Source: Adiantum capillus-veneris (Eukaryota > Streptophyta > Polypodiopsida > Polypodiales > Pteridaceae). From it: a stretch of DNA of 64,000 nucleotides. The notes below the pieces were generated by a model. It was not told the DNA's origin. It was given only the letters and a program-made list of their open reading frames with translations, and made no database searches. The position numbers and the translations under genes were made by a program. The stretch spans positions 7,867,026 to 7,931,025 of the forward strand of contig CM043959.1 in assembly GCA_014529385.2 (NCBI GenBank). Direction: 5' to 3'. Shown in pieces: positions 34,151 through 45,680 of this stretch (positions are counted from its first letter, which is position 1; every line of letters begins with the position of its first letter).

Positions 34151-36001
34151 TCAACCTGGCATGATATAGTTTAAGATGCAACCATATACCCTTGACTTAT
34201 GTAGAATCCCATCCAGATTAGCCAACTGATAAGTACCGTTCGAAAAACACTCCACTACCTTGAAAGGGCCTTCCCACTTAATTTGAAACTTCTTTTGGAA
34301 GGTGTTGTCCACCTTACTGTTGTAGCGCAAAACCAAGTCATGCTTCTTGATACCCTTACTTTTGACCTTTTCATTTATATTTGCCAAAGCCTTATCTTGC
34401 ATCTGCCCATAATGCTCCAATGCACTCATCCTATCCAGTTGAACCTCTTGTAAATGTAAGAGCCTCTCTTTGAATGCATCACTAGGCGGCCCAAGCAACT
34501 TCTCTAACATCTTTACTGCAGGCAACTCCATTTCCAAAGGCAATAGTGCTTCCTTTCCATATACCAAATGAAATGGAGTAAATCCTGTACGTGTCTTCAC
34601 CGAAGTACGATAAGCCCATAATGCACTAGGAAATTCCAAATCCCAATTATTTCCTTGGTGCTCTGTCACTTTCGAAAGGATTTGTACCAACTCACCATTG
34701 AATCTTTCATTTAAGCCATTACACTGCGGATAATAAGGAGTGGTATGCTGGTTCCTAATCTTCATCTTTGCACATAAAAAGTCTAGCAGTTTAGCTCTAA
34801 ATCCTGGCCCCTTATCTGAAAGTAGCTCCAGTGGCACCCAAAACTTGCAACATATTTCATCATACACAAATTTTGCCACATCCTTTGCAGTGATTTGTTT
34901 TACTGCTATAGCCTCTGCCCATCTAGAGAGATAGTCCACTGCAGTCAAAATATAGCTTTTGCCCCTGCTTGTGATAGGTAATGGGCCTATTGCATCAATC
35001 CCCCACTTTTCAAACACATCAAATGCCATAATGGTTTTTCGTAGCTCTGGCTTCAACACTTTCTTCCCAAATGCTTGACACCTATTGCAAGACCTACACC
35101 AATGGTGAACATCCTTGTGCAAACTAGGCCATACATACCCCTCTTGCAAGATCTTATGCAAGGTGATCTTTAGAGAAAAATGGCCGTCACATGCACCTTC
35201 ATCCAACACTCTATAAAGCTCCTTCCGCCAAGGTACATGTCTCAACACGAGATCAACCCCTTTCATGTACAAGACATCACCAATAAATTTGTACCTGGAT
35301 GCTCTACGTACAAAACCATACTTCTTAGACTTATGAATCTCCTTTGGAATGATTCCTGTTAGCAAAAACTCCTCTTCTTGAGCCAAACTTTCCCGGCCAT
35401 GATAAAGAGGTAAAGTGGTCCTCAACACAAATAGATCCCCAATCATGCTTTGAGCTGCTTCATGTGCCTCTCCATTTAGAGCACGTTCAATGTGTTTAAT
35501 GCTCCATGCTTCGAACTTTTTTAACAGGCCTTTAATTCTGAAACACATTTCCTTCAATGAGCTGTTCTTGCTCTTCCACACACCCAGCACTTGCTTCACC
35601 ACTAACAAGGCATCACCTTTTATGCTCAACCTTCGAACCCCATGCTTCAAACAAATGTGTAATCCGGCTTCCAAAGTAGCATATTCAGCCTCATTATTAC
35701 TATGAGCATCCAATTTGAACCCTCTCTTGCATACTAGCTTCCCCTCTGGATCATAAAGTGCTATACCCCCTGAAGCCGCATCATGGCTCTTTCTATATGA
35801 GCCATCAAAGAACAAAACATGTGCATTGCTGATCTGTGGAACTTCTTCAACTACCTTTCTCACCACCTCTTGCTTATCAAGGAGGGGATTCTCCTTATAA
35901 GTCAGCAAATCAGCTAGGGTAGCTCTTGTACTGTCTTCCACTAGGAAAGAGAACTCGAACTCTTGCAGCTCAATTACCCATTTCTTGACCACATTTGACA
36001 T
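34151..36001 (-). CDS. Second RNase H plus integrase of the nested gypsy element
   Basis: A 616-codon open frame. Residues about 40-165 are an RNase H domain (LFFDGSYRKS, then NNEAEYATLEAGL, then IKGDALLVVKQVLG, ending NGEAHEAA). Residues about 250-310 hold the integrase zinc region (GHFSLKITLHKI ... CRSCNRCQAFGKK). The core follows with KWGIDAIGPLP, LLSDKGPGFRA and LNERFNGEL. The SDKG motif differs from the common SDNG next to the second catalytic Asp, but Asp and Glu remain. Upstream the same frame continues through a TAG at about 36017 into the RT frame (FFP-stop-LINGANMSNVV), so this was one polyprotein. Confidence 0.85.
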   Translation of the reverse strand: MSNVVKKWVIELQEFEFSFLVEDSTRATLADLLTYKENPLLDKQEVVRKVVEEVPQISNAHVLFFDGSYRKSHDAASGGIALYDPEGKLVCKRGFKLDAHSNNEAEYATLEAGLHICLKHGVRRLSIKGDALLVVKQVLGVWKSKNSSLKEMCFRIKGLLKKFEAWSIKHIERALNGEAHEAAQSMIGDLFVLRTTLPLYHGRESLAQEEEFLLTGIIPKEIHKSKKYGFVRRASRYKFIGDVLYMKGVDLVLRHVPWRKELYRVLDEGACDGHFSLKITLHKILQEGYVWPSLHKDVHHWCRSCNRCQAFGKKVLKPELRKTIMAFDVFEKWGIDAIGPLPITSRGKSYILTAVDYLSRWAEAIAVKQITAKDVAKFVYDEICCKFWVPLELLSDKGPGFRAKLLDFLCAKMKIRNQHTTPYYPQCNGLNERFNGELVQILSKVTEHQGNNWDLEFPSALWAYRTSVKTRTGFTPFHLVYGKEALLPLEMELPAVKMLEKLLGPPSDAFKERLLHLQEVQLDRMSALEHYGQMQDKALANINEKVKSKGIKKHDLVLRYNSKVDNTFQKKFQIKWEGPFKVVECFSNGTYQLANLDGILHKSRVYGCILNYIMPG

Positions 36002-36019
36002 GTTAGCGCCATTAATTAA

Positions 36020-36847
36020 CTATGGAAAAAAAGCGTAACTCGTTAAGAAAACAAAAGGTCGTGGTAGCAAGTAATGACGAAATCGTCGACAAGCAAATAT
36101 CACACTGGCCATCACTAGCTCAACTTCCGAGAATTTTCTCTCTGCTACCAGCTTCACTCGGCTTGCACAATACACTGGCCTCATATAATGGATGCCCTTC
36201 CCATTTTGCAATAGCATGGCTACAATGGCATCATCCCCTACTGATGGATTTACATAAAACACTTGCTCCCAATCAGGAGCTAGCATGGCTGACAACCCCC
36301 CTAACACCTCTTTCACCTCTTGAAACACTTCTTCACACTTGTCATCCCATTGCAATGGATCATGCTTTGCCACTTGTTGTAATGGATAAAGAAGCTGAGA
36401 AGACAATGGAATAAACCATGCCATGTACTTCACTTTGTGTATAAAGGTTGCCGATTGCTTTGTACTCGTAGGTGATGGAAGAAGAATAATAGAATTAACC
36501 TTGTCTGGATCAGCCTCAATGCCATTTTCTGACACCATGTGGCCCAATAACTTCACCCTTGGCTGTGCTAAATGAAATTTCTTTGGGTTTAGTTGTCCTC
36601 CACATTCATCATATCGAGCCAATACCATCCGTAGCTTCTCATGATGTTCAACCCTACTGCTGTATACACAGAAGTCATCCATAAAAGCTTTAACACAATT
36701 GCCAATGAATGGTTCCAATACCCAATTTGCTCTCTCTTGATAGAAAGATGGTCCATTTGTCAACCCAAATGGCAATACTGTGTAGCAATAACAGCCCCAT
36801 GGCGTAATGAAAGTTGTCTTTGTGCGGTCTTTAAGAGAAATCTTCAA
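36020..36847 (-). pseudogene. RT (C-terminal half) and first RNase H of the nested gypsy element
   Basis: 275 codons. They start within RT at LKISLKDRTKTTFITPWGCY, continue with FGLTNGPSFYQ, the catalytic FMDDF (F in place of the usual Y/L), LLGHMVSENGIEADPDKV and then the first, degenerate RNase H. The preceding codons (CDGFSGYF) exist at about 36848-36890 but are one base out of frame (a missing C in TTTCAATTG). The RT fingers and the protease are deleted; gag sequence joins directly to the palm near 36885. The frame ends at a TAG where CAG would restore the run into 34151-36001. Confidence 0.8.
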
Positions 36848-36886
36848 TTGAAATAACCTGAAAAACCATCACACACACTGTACCTC

Positions 36887-37399
36887 TCATAACCTGCCAC
36901 TGAACTCCAATGCATCTTCATATGTCCTAGGCTTCTTTAGCTCCACTCTCCAACGTATATTCTCCCAAAGACCAGCCAAGAACCTGTCCTTCTTCATCAT
37001 GTCAGGCGGGAGTACTTGTGGTGCTAAGGCCTTGCACATCCGCTCCCATGCCAATGAGAACTTACATATGTACGCATCTAATGGCTCACCTTCCTTTTGC
37101 ACCAAACCTTGTACTTCTTGCCACACTTTGTCAGGATCTTCTATCTTCACAAACTCCACTTCCAATCCATGCCTTAGATTGTCCCAACTCAATCTTATAG
37201 GTGGATCAGCCACACGCAACTCCTCTTCAAATTCCTTGGACCAAACCCGTGCATCACTCTTCAAACAAATTTGGAGAAGACGTAACATCTACGCCGGATC
37301 ATCAATCTGGTTGCTAATGCAAGAAACCTCCATCTTTTCCAAAAAGTATTCCACATCTTCATCACTTCTTCCATGAAACTCCGGATAAGAGAAATCCAT
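36887..37399 (-). pseudogene. Gag of the nested gypsy element
   Basis: Starts at ATG 37399 (MDFSYPEFHGRSDEDVEYF), a typical plant gypsy gag opening, and continues after one TAG (37289-37291, CAG expected: DDPA-stop-MLRLLQ) with ARVWSKEF, LSWDNLRHGLEVEF, EPLDAYICKF and KKDRFLAGLWENIRW. The C-terminus ends at ALEFSG, where the sequence jumps into RT. 37400-38381 upstream is an untranslated leader with no convincing ORF. Confidence 0.75.
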
Positions 37400-38357
37400 G
37401 GCTACCCAAATTACGATGCTTTGAGAACCCCTTCGAACACATGTGCAAGAACCCAAAATTTTTGACTGACTCAATTTCCAAAAACTTCAATGGAACTCAA
37501 CTTTAGACAAGGACAAACACATGCACATCAAATGAGTTCTCATAGTTAATCATCGGAATTACAACAGGCAAAGGACATTCCAGGATCTCTCTTAATCTTC
37601 TTGGCCCGAACATAAAGACTATGCGCTGCTGGAAAAAAATCTTCCTGGATACATGAACATTTATCTGGATTCTTTGAGTTAAATGAAAAGGGTTGAATTG
37701 AGGTCCATTTTGATCATCCATCAAAGCCAACCATGCAGCTCCCAAGAAAGCACACTTGTCTTATCCTCTGATTTTGCCAAAATTTCAGCAGCATAACAAC
37801 ATAAATGGATTAAAAGACAAAAAAACCAGCCATCATAACTTGGAAAAATTTTGGCAGAGTTTCCCCAGAAGTAGAGCAGTAAGAACCCAAAATATAGACT
37901 GTATATGTATGCATAAATTGCCAACAATAGAACCCGAGCATCAAATAGGAATCACTAATACATAGCCTATGGCGAGGTCACGAAAAGGGTGCTCCAACTA
38001 CCTGTATCACCGAAAGGATCTCCACATTTGAGAATCCCTGACTATCTTCCAGACCAAGTCTCAGAAATGGTTGGGACTGCCAAATAAAACCAAATATGGA
38101 TCCACAAAGGCGTACAATGGCAGTTTCCACAAGTAACGTACAATCCAGTAGACAATGCGCTCAAGCAGGCGCTAAATGATGCATACCCACAACAACTGCA
38201 AGTGACTTCCTGTCAGTGTATTACTCTACTCCAGCTACCTGTACCTGTGTAAATCACCTGTACCTGCACCTATCCCTGTAACCTGTAACCTGTAATCTCG
38301 ACCTGTAATCCCGAAGCTCGAAGCTCGAAGCTCGAAGCAGAAGGTACTCGAAGAAGA

Positions 38358-38375
38358 TCCTCCATGGGGGCACCA
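38358..38375 (-). other. Putative PBS of the nested gypsy element
   Basis: Minus strand TGGTGCCCCCATGGAGGA, six bases from the 5' LTR end. It has the position and TGG start of a PBS; the primer tRNA is not identified. Confidence 0.45.
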
Positions 38376-38381
38376 AAAGAA

Positions 38382-39518
38382 TGTGAGCGGGATGGAAACA
38401 CACAAAACGCCTCTATAATGACCCGACACACACTCTTGGGATGATACACATACACACACTATGGGGCGCCACTCGGCTTACACAATCCACCTGGCCGAGG
38501 CAGGGAACACACCGATGGAGTGAGAGGAGAGAGACTATCCACTTGCCCACTCCACACAAAGACACACACACACACACACACCCAAAAAACTCAGCTCAAA
38601 AGAGGAGAACTTCTGATGTTTAGATAAAAATGATCTTGGGCCAACACCAATGGGGCAAATAGCTCACACAATATGGGTAAAATATACCAGATACAATCAC
38701 AAATTGGAGTAGAAGCTTCGCTTATAGGAGAAACTTACATAGCCAAAACAATAGAAAAACACTAAGGAATTTGGCAAAATGGACAGCTCCATTGCGTCCG
38801 GAATGGCCGAAAACCCCAGTCTACAATGTCAAAGTGCTCAAATCCGACCTCGGATGAGCAGTTTACGGCCAAAACAAGCTCCAAAAACCCCAAAAACACA
38901 GTTGCGGATATTCCTCCTCTTCTCTCCACTCTTTTTCTGGTCTTCTCTCTGTTTTTTCAGTTCCCACACTTAGCTTTATTAGTTGGGCCTTTTAGTTGAC
39001 CTCAAACGGACCCCGAACATGCCAAAAACTGACCTCACAGTGGCATAGTTGTCACCTTTTTGCATCATCCGCACACCTGGCACTCAGCTTTTCCCAATAA
39101 TGCATCCCGCAACCACGTGAAGTGGCCCCAAAGTATGGTCCTCATGATGACCTTTCTGCATAATTATCACAAGAAAACATCCACGTTGTGTCCGTATTCA
39201 TCCACGTGCAAATATTGACCCCATTCGACCTCCTGACACCACTAGATGCCATCTGATGCACGTGCTTACCTCATGTCGTCGGCCCGCAGGTAGATTCCTC
39301 GAGAAGTTTTACACACTACCAAATCCTCATTATTATAGAGAAAACACACTGGTACTGGTAATAGTGAAAATCGATGCACTATGTACACCCTGTCCTACCT
39401 GTACACATGTGGGCCCCACATAACCACCTGGCTCTGGAAAATAGACAATCCTTTATTTGATGCACCATGCATGTGTATGTACATCTGCGCAATCTCTTGC
39501 TCCAAAAAACTCATGACA
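38382..39518 (-). repeat. 5' LTR of the nested gypsy element (1137 bp)
   Basis: Starts TGTGAGCGGG and ends CATGACA on the plus strand, followed by the TSD ACGG. High similarity to 32764-34009 apart from microsatellite length indicates recent insertion into the chromovirus integrase. Confidence 0.92.
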
Positions 39519-39522
39519 ACGG

Positions 39523-39904
39523 GTATTAGATGAGCCACTTTTGTGAGCATATCAACAACCACAAATACAAAGTCATAACCTCCTGTAGAAGGTAATCCTG
39601 TAACAAAGTCCATACTGATGCATTCCCATTTCATCTGGGGTATGTCAAGAGGTTGAAGTTGCCCTGGTAACTTGATTCTTGCGGCTTTTATCCGCCGCTG
39701 ACAAGAAAGACATTGCCTCACATAGCGAAGTATGTCTCTTTTCATTCCGAACCAAAAATAACTCCTCTTGACAGCATGAAGAGCCTTAGTATAAACTGGA
39801 TGTCCTGATGTAGGGATGTCGTGTGCTTCATACAGAATAGTCTTCTTTAAAGCTGGGTCTCTAGGTACATAGAGCCTATATCTGAAGTAAATACATCCCC
39901 CCAT
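39523..39904 (-). pseudogene. Chromovirus integrase N-terminal half
   Basis: The frame reads YVPRDPALKKTILYEAHD, the zinc region with a distal His (TSGHP) and CLSCQRRIKA, then the core start MKWECISMDFVTGLP and VDMLTKVAHLIP, where it is cut by the nested element. It continues in 31817-32785. The apparent ORF running on to 39395 enters the LTR and has no meaning there. Confidence 0.85.
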
Positions 39905-40432
39905 AAGAGAGTAATAGCTTTAGGCATCTATTTTGCTGGACTAATGATACCATATGTTGGTATTCTGGATCTACCAAAGATGCTTCTTAAATTATCCTAG
40001 ATAGGGTTATTTGGAATAGAGATAGCTCCGAGAAAATATTTTTGGCTAATTCCATCTTCAACGGCATTTTCCTTCCCTGGTCTATACTTTATGTCAAGGT
40101 CATATTCTTGTAAGAGTTCGATCCATCGCAATTGTCGCATATTGAGAATAGGTTGAGTAAAAATTCATTTTAAGCTCTTGTGGTCTATAACTAGCTAAAA
40201 CTTGCGTCCGAGAAGATAATGTCTCCATAACTTCAGATCATGTATAACCGCTAAAAGTTCCAAATCGTGAGTAGGATAATTCTTCTCATAATCCCTCAAC
40301 TTTCGTGAAGTATATGCCACCGGTATTCCTTCTTGAGTAAGAACTCCGCCTAAAGAAAATTTGCTAGTCGGTTGCTACTTCAAATTCATTACTGAAATTT
40401 GGAAGCTTTAAGATAGGAGCTGAGACCAATAA
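39905..40432 (-). pseudogene. Chromovirus RNase H region, degraded
   Basis: RNase H-like sequence recoverable only in pieces and several frames (EGIPVAYTS-like, NYPTHDLELLAV-like and YRPGKENAVEDGIS-like segments), with at least three stops and frameshifts between RT and integrase. Confidence 0.6.
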
Positions 40433-41596
40433 TTATTTTAGCTTAGCAAAACTAGACTCCTGCTCTGTCTTCCATTCGATCCTCATTCCTTTCTTCGGGA
40501 GCTCCGTCAAAGGTACAGCAATACGTGCATAGTCCTTGACAAAAATCCTGTACCATCCCGTTATCCCAAGAAATCCTCTTACTTTGCTGACGGTGGATGG
40601 TTGAGGCTGATCAACGATATCCTTGACTTTATCTGGGTCCACTGAAATCCCTTTGGCCGATATGATAAATCCAAGAAAATTGACCTTTGGTGAGCAGAAG
40701 GTACACTTGCTCGCTTTACCGTAAAGTGGGTGTTCTCGAAGAAGATCAAGTACTTTACGAACATGTTCTTCATGATCTGCCTCGTTCTTAGAATAGATCA
40801 AAATGTCATCAAAGAAAACCAAGACAAAATCGTCCAGATAAGGTCTGAAAACATCCTGCATAAGTCGATTGAAGCTTGCAAGAGCATTTGTTAGACCAAA
40901 AGACATTACTGTGAATTCGTAGTGTCCATACCTAGTGTTGAAAGCTGTCTTTGGAATATCTGATTCCTTGATCCTGATTTGGTAATATCCTGAACTTAGA
41001 TCAATCTTCGTAAACATTTTGGCACCATGGAGTCTATCCAGGAGTTCGTCGATCCTTAGAATTGGATACTTGTTTTTGACAGTTACCTGGTTCAGTCCAC
41101 GGTAATATATGCATAGCCTTAAGGTCTCATCCTTCTTCTTCCGAAAAAGAACTGGTGCACCCCAAGGAGAAGTATTGGGCCAAACAAATCCTTTTTCAAT
41201 GAGTTGCCTAAGTTGTTCCTTGAGTTCTATGGTCTCTGGGAGTGACATTTTATAAGGTCGCTTTGAGATAAGTTCACATCCAGGGATAATATCAATCTCA
41301 TGGTCTACCTCTCTATGTGGTGGAAGATTCGTAAGGTCTTCAGGGAATACATCATCATACTCCCTCAACCAGTTTGGTCGAAGTTTGGTGTCTGATTGGT
41401 CCACCTTGTTGAGCTTTACCGCATAAATTTGCTGCCCCTTTCTCACTCCCTTCAAAAGTCTGCTGGCCTTTACTAGAGTAGCCCTAGGTCTCCAATTTTC
41501 CCCATGGATTAAGAATTCATTACCCAAGTTATCTGTAAAGGTAAAGTTCCCTTGTGCACAATGGATGTGGGCTTGATTTTTCTTTAGCCAGTCCAT
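40433..41596 (-). pseudogene. Chromovirus reverse transcriptase
   Basis: 387 codons covering the end of protease (GILGMDWL near the start) and a complete RT domain: the Y-K-M-S-L-P-E region, [49 protein letters not shown], the catalytic [20 protein letters not shown] and the thumb. The usual CVDYRxLN reads CIYYRGLN, so the first catalytic-region Asp is replaced by Tyr, suggesting inactivity. The frame ends at TAA as RNase H begins. Confidence 0.85.
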
Positions 41597-41966
41597 CCCT
41601 AGTATCCCATCAAAGAATCCTAAGGGTAGGGTTAGAAATTGGACAAAGGTTGGGTGTCCCCCTAGATCAAAGTCAATTACACCTGCAGAGTGTTGAGATT
41701 CTACTTCCTTGCCGTTTGCTAACTCTACAGCTAGTTTGCTTGTTGGATACTTTATCTAGCTTTAGCTTCCTCATGCATCTGGGTGAAAGAAATGAAAGAG
41801 TACTACTACAATCTATAAGGAAGTTAACTTGTTCACCTCTGAGAGATCTTAGAGTATGAATGACTGCATATTTCTCGCAACCATTGGGGTTGTCAATTGC
41901 AGCATGCAAGGTTTCTCTCTCCTCTGCTTCATCTCCCAGAGTTGGTTGTACCACTACGGCATTCAC
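41597..41966 (-). pseudogene. Chromovirus aspartic protease region
   Basis: VNFLIDCSSTLSFLSPRC matches the retroviral protease active site, with DCS in place of DSG, and is preceded by AIDNPNGCEKYAVIHTL-type sequence. A frame change near 41750 separates it from the continuing protease-RT linker ([11 protein letters not shown]), which joins the RT frame. Confidence 0.65.
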
Positions 41967-41987
41967 TCTAGCGGTAGCTCCATGCCC

Positions 41988-42245
41988 TCACCCTCTGTTT
42001 ACCCTTCCACGTCCTCCTCTTCCATTAGGTTGTCCTCGCCCATAGACATTTAGAGGTATGACATTGGCGTTGGTTGCTTGAGTCTTCTTGGGGCATTTAG
42101 ATCGGTAATGCCCGAATTCGTTGCACTCATAACAACGTACATTTGGAAATTCCATAATTACGATAATGGCTACTATCGGGCGCTGTTCGTATGCTTGGTT
42201 GTTTGGTCTATTATTCCAAACATTTGTCCTTGCCCTCTTTGCCAA
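41988..42245 (-). pseudogene. Chromovirus nucleocapsid zinc knuckle
   Basis: The frame contains CYECNEFGHYRSKC, a standard C-X2-C-X4-H-X4-C knuckle, followed by a Gly/Arg-rich nucleic-acid-binding tail (GRGQPNGRGGRGRV). It stops at a TGA (CGA plausible) before the protease. Confidence 0.8.
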
Positions 42246-42740
42246 ATGATTCCTCCTATTCTAATTAACCTTCTCAATTTCCATAACTAATGGTTTAGCT
42301 CTTAGCAAGGCATCTTGAAGAGTTGTTGGCATGCGAGCTTCTAGCCGATTGTTCAAGGGGTCAATGAGCCCTTGGTAGAACCATGCTACTTACTGATCCA
42401 GGATCATTCTAGGAGCATACCTTTGAAAAGTAACAAACTTTGAGTAATACTCCTCATTGAAGAAGTCGACTGACGAAGGGAAAAGATCTCGTTTATCTTC
42501 AAGGTTTTATAAGCAACGTCCCATCACTACATCCTTGATGTCTTCCCATGATTGGGAAAATCCCTTGATGTTCAAATCTCTGCAATGTTGTTTCCACCAA
42601 ATCTTGGCATCGCCAGAGAGGCGGAACATTGCGAGCATGGTCTGGTTCTCGGGATGGGTTCCTGCAGCCCCGAAATAGTCATCCATCGCTTCCATCCACA
42701 CTTCTGCATCTCTGTCCACATTAGCTCCCTCGCCCTTAAA
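42246..42740 (-). pseudogene. Chromovirus gag (capsid part), degraded
   Basis: VWMEAMDDYFGAAGTHPENQ and AKIWWKQHCRDL match plant chromovirus gag. The C-terminal half continues in other frames (NEIFSLRQ) with several stops. The same region recurs at 47391-47720. Confidence 0.75.
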
Positions 42741-43013
42741 GGTTGGAGGTTGGGCTTGTTTAACGAGGAGCTTATTTTCTTGTGCTGTTGAATAGAGAGC
42801 AACAAGTGGTACCTACACGGTTTATATTGAATTTGATACGATTGCTAGAGTTCAAGATTTAAATAAACACGAGACTTTTAAAAAATGCAAGTTTCAAATC
42901 ACCAAGAGACAAAGACTCAGAAACAAAAACTCCTCTTATATTGATAGAAACTTTATTACAATCGTAACCTTTTGAGGCTTTTGATCATTTTATTACTTAC
43001 CATTTTGGGATAT

Positions 43014-43589
43014 CTATATGATACGTCTGGCAAGCTGTCCTGGGATATAATGATACAAACCATGTTTATGTGTTGTCACATTCTTACAATCCTCTATTTC
43101 TCCTGAAAAATAGTCCCTATAATTATCCTTAAGCGGGTAGTAAATTAGGGTGTTCGTACTCTTGGATAATTCTCTTGGAGCACCAAAATTTCTAACTCTA
43201 TTTGCTGGAATTACATCACTGACCTTGTCCCAAAGCGACTCATTGAGGGTTTGCTCCGTGCCGTCAGAAGTAGCAACAGTGACGCCCGAATGTGTAGGCA
43301 ACAAGTAGTATAACTGGACTACTCTCAATTCTTCTCCCCAACGGATTTTCTTTAAGTCAGTAGCCAGGCATCCTAACTTCCAAGCGTTGATGTAGTAAAT
43401 CCCGCCTTTGGGGGTCTAGTCGATCTCCCATCCTTTATCAATGCGAGTGGAGTGCGGTGTATTGACCTTTAGCAGCATCTCCATCACGTCTCGCCGATAA
43501 TAATAATTTGGGAAACGACGTGCTTGCTCATAAATAATCTTAAAGACTTGAAACTTTTGGTATTCGAGTGCGGGATCTTCCTGCAACAT
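43014..43589 (-). pseudogene. Extra ORF between PBS and gag of the chromovirus (about 190 codons)
   Basis: From ATG 43589 (MLQEDPALEYQKFQVFKIIY) one frame runs to 43014 with one TAG near 43417, where the second copy (about 48400) reads Trp. Segments: RRDVMEMLLKVNTPHSTRID, GGIYYINAWKLGCLATDL, LRVVQLYYLLPTHSGV and TLIYYPLKDNYRDYFSGEIE. It is in the sense of gag, starts about 100 bp from the PBS and ends about 270 bp before gag sequence. No family is recognised. It is conserved as a frame in the duplicate except for a frameshift and one stop, so it may be an element-encoded accessory protein or a captured host gene. Confidence 0.5.
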
Positions 43590-43680
43590 CAATGCAAGGA
43601 GTTCGGATTAGCTACCTAGATTTCCTAAGTTCTAAAATTGTCAAACAGTACGAATTTTAGTTCCCAGTCTATCCTAACGT

Positions 43681-43693
43681 TGCTCTGATACTA
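43681..43693 (-). other. Chromovirus primer-binding site (mutated)
   Basis: The plus strand TGCTCTGATACTA is the complement of the initiator-Met PBS TGGTATCAGAGCA with one change. The duplicate copy has CTCTCATACCA (about 48664-48674), also with one change. Confidence 0.7.
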
Positions 43694-43695
43694 GG

Positions 43696-45680
43696 TGTGA
43701 GGTCCCCACCCCGTCATCTCGAACAAAGATTCTGATGGTAAACCAGGTGGCCACTAGATCTATAGTGAAAGGAAACAAAGTGGTTTAAGGGATCAACTAG
43801 TGGACGAGCTCTCATCACCAAGTGAATTGAGTCGAGCATACTAGCAACGAGATCTAGTTCCACCCCGCACGGGAAAGCGTGTCTAACCAATCATCGGTCC
43901 TAAGACTCACCTTCCAGAAGGAGAGAAGTCTCGAGTGCATTTTTCCCCATTGCTTTTAGAGGCACGTACACTTGGGACTTCACTGCTTTTGGTGCACTGA
44001 GCAATTCTAGCGTCATTTACCGTCCTATGGGGACAGAGAGTTCCCGACCAATCGGGACCACCCTTCTCATAGGCATTGGAAACTAGAGCCAAGCCCCCAC
44101 TTTCCACCCCCACACTCACACTTCTTTGTGTGTCCTAATTACTACCAGAATGTTTGTTCAACATATAAGTTCTTTGCCAAAACAATCTTTCTAGTAAAAA
44201 TTCACTCAAAACTCACTTGATTAAAATTCCAATGCTCTGGAGGCACGAAATCCCCTAGCAAGTGTTAACTCCACCCTATGTCACCTAGTTGCCCATACAA
44301 CTAGATTTTTCCACCACATAAAAAGCACGACATGGACATCCCACTGCAAAGAACACAAGTCGTGGGCCGTATCCACCGCAAAGAACGCAAGTCGTGGATA
44401 GAGGCCCTAAGCTAGTAACTCTAGCTACTGCAAAATCTTCGCGAGCCGCCCCCTGTGATCAAGAAGGGGATCAGGACTAAACCAACATTGGAATTGAAAA
44501 TGAACTCGCCGAGCTAAATTTTCCCTAGCAAACAATCTTTCTTACTTCAGAAAGTATATCCCAAAAACATTCTTTCCTACTTGAATACAAAAATACACTT
44601 AACTTAAATGCCGTGGTTTCCGTTGGATTTCCAACATGTTTGGGGATATGTTTCCTTCCTACCTTTTCAAATGAAATTTCAATTAAACAATATTTGAATT
44701 GAATTTTCACCTACCTCAACGATCTCCTCGTCGTTACTTCGTAAGATGCCCGGTGCTTGCTCGTCCATGGGAGCTTTCCCCTTCCCGTTAGAGTTGCTCG
44801 TGCCAGCCTCACAGTCGTGAGACCCACCGAAACGAGCTCTCTTTGTTGGGGCCATTTTATACTTACTACTTTAAATTGATAAATTCCAAAAAAGAAGAAC
44901 TAGTGTTCGAGAATATTATGACAACCAAGATGACAAGATTAAATTCTCTTATGCGAGAGGATTAGATTTACTTCAAGACAAGGCAATTTTTCATAGCTAC
45001 ATTAAACTTAGGATAGCATCTCACTTGTTCTTATGGGGAACTGACCCTAGAAATTACTTACTCGGCCTAGATAATTAGCTCTTGCTTAATTAGAGTACTA
45101 GAGATGAATTAGGCATAATAATTGCTTCACTAATGCAATGTAGAATACCATGTGCATGGGTGAGAGGGTTCCCTTTCTAGAGATAACCATAGGGAATTAA
45201 TTTCTCTAATACACCTTAATCACGTGTAATTTGAATTTAAACTTAGCTAATTGATCATTGTGAAATGATAGATTGAATTTCGTCGTTTCACCACATTGCT
45301 AGATGTTGGTTTAATTCCATCACTGTGATGGCTAGTGGTTAAATCCTTTATGCTAATCATGCATTAATTTATGATTAGGAGAGTTCAATTACCTCCATAA
45401 TTGATAATTTAGATTAAGATTAGACAATAGGCTAATCATATAGTGAATTAGGGTGTAGATTAGCTAGGATTATGCTTAATACAAGCGGAATTAAGAGAAT
45501 GATAGAGAGAATTGCAGCATAAGCATGAAAATTAACTTTGATTACCGTAGGTTGGGCTGAATTTTACTTGATTTGTTGATCCAATGGAGTTCCTGAGGCG
45601 AGAATTTGGCAGCACTTCCGTCCTTTGATCTTCCTCTAAAAGTTGTGTGTGCCGGCAGCACCTCCCCAATGTATGTGTGT
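43696..45680 (-). repeat. Chromovirus 5' LTR, truncated
   Basis: Starts TGTGAGG next to the PBS and matches 27739-31105 without the TTAA element. It stops inside the GT microsatellite at 45680, where G-element sequence (ACCATCATCTTTGCCC) begins. The U3 part and TATA box are missing. Confidence 0.88.

Noticed and set aside
37721-37927. Small hydrophobic minus-strand frame (possible membrane protein)
   Set aside because: It lies in the untranslated leader of the nested gypsy element, is AT-rich and has no support from context.
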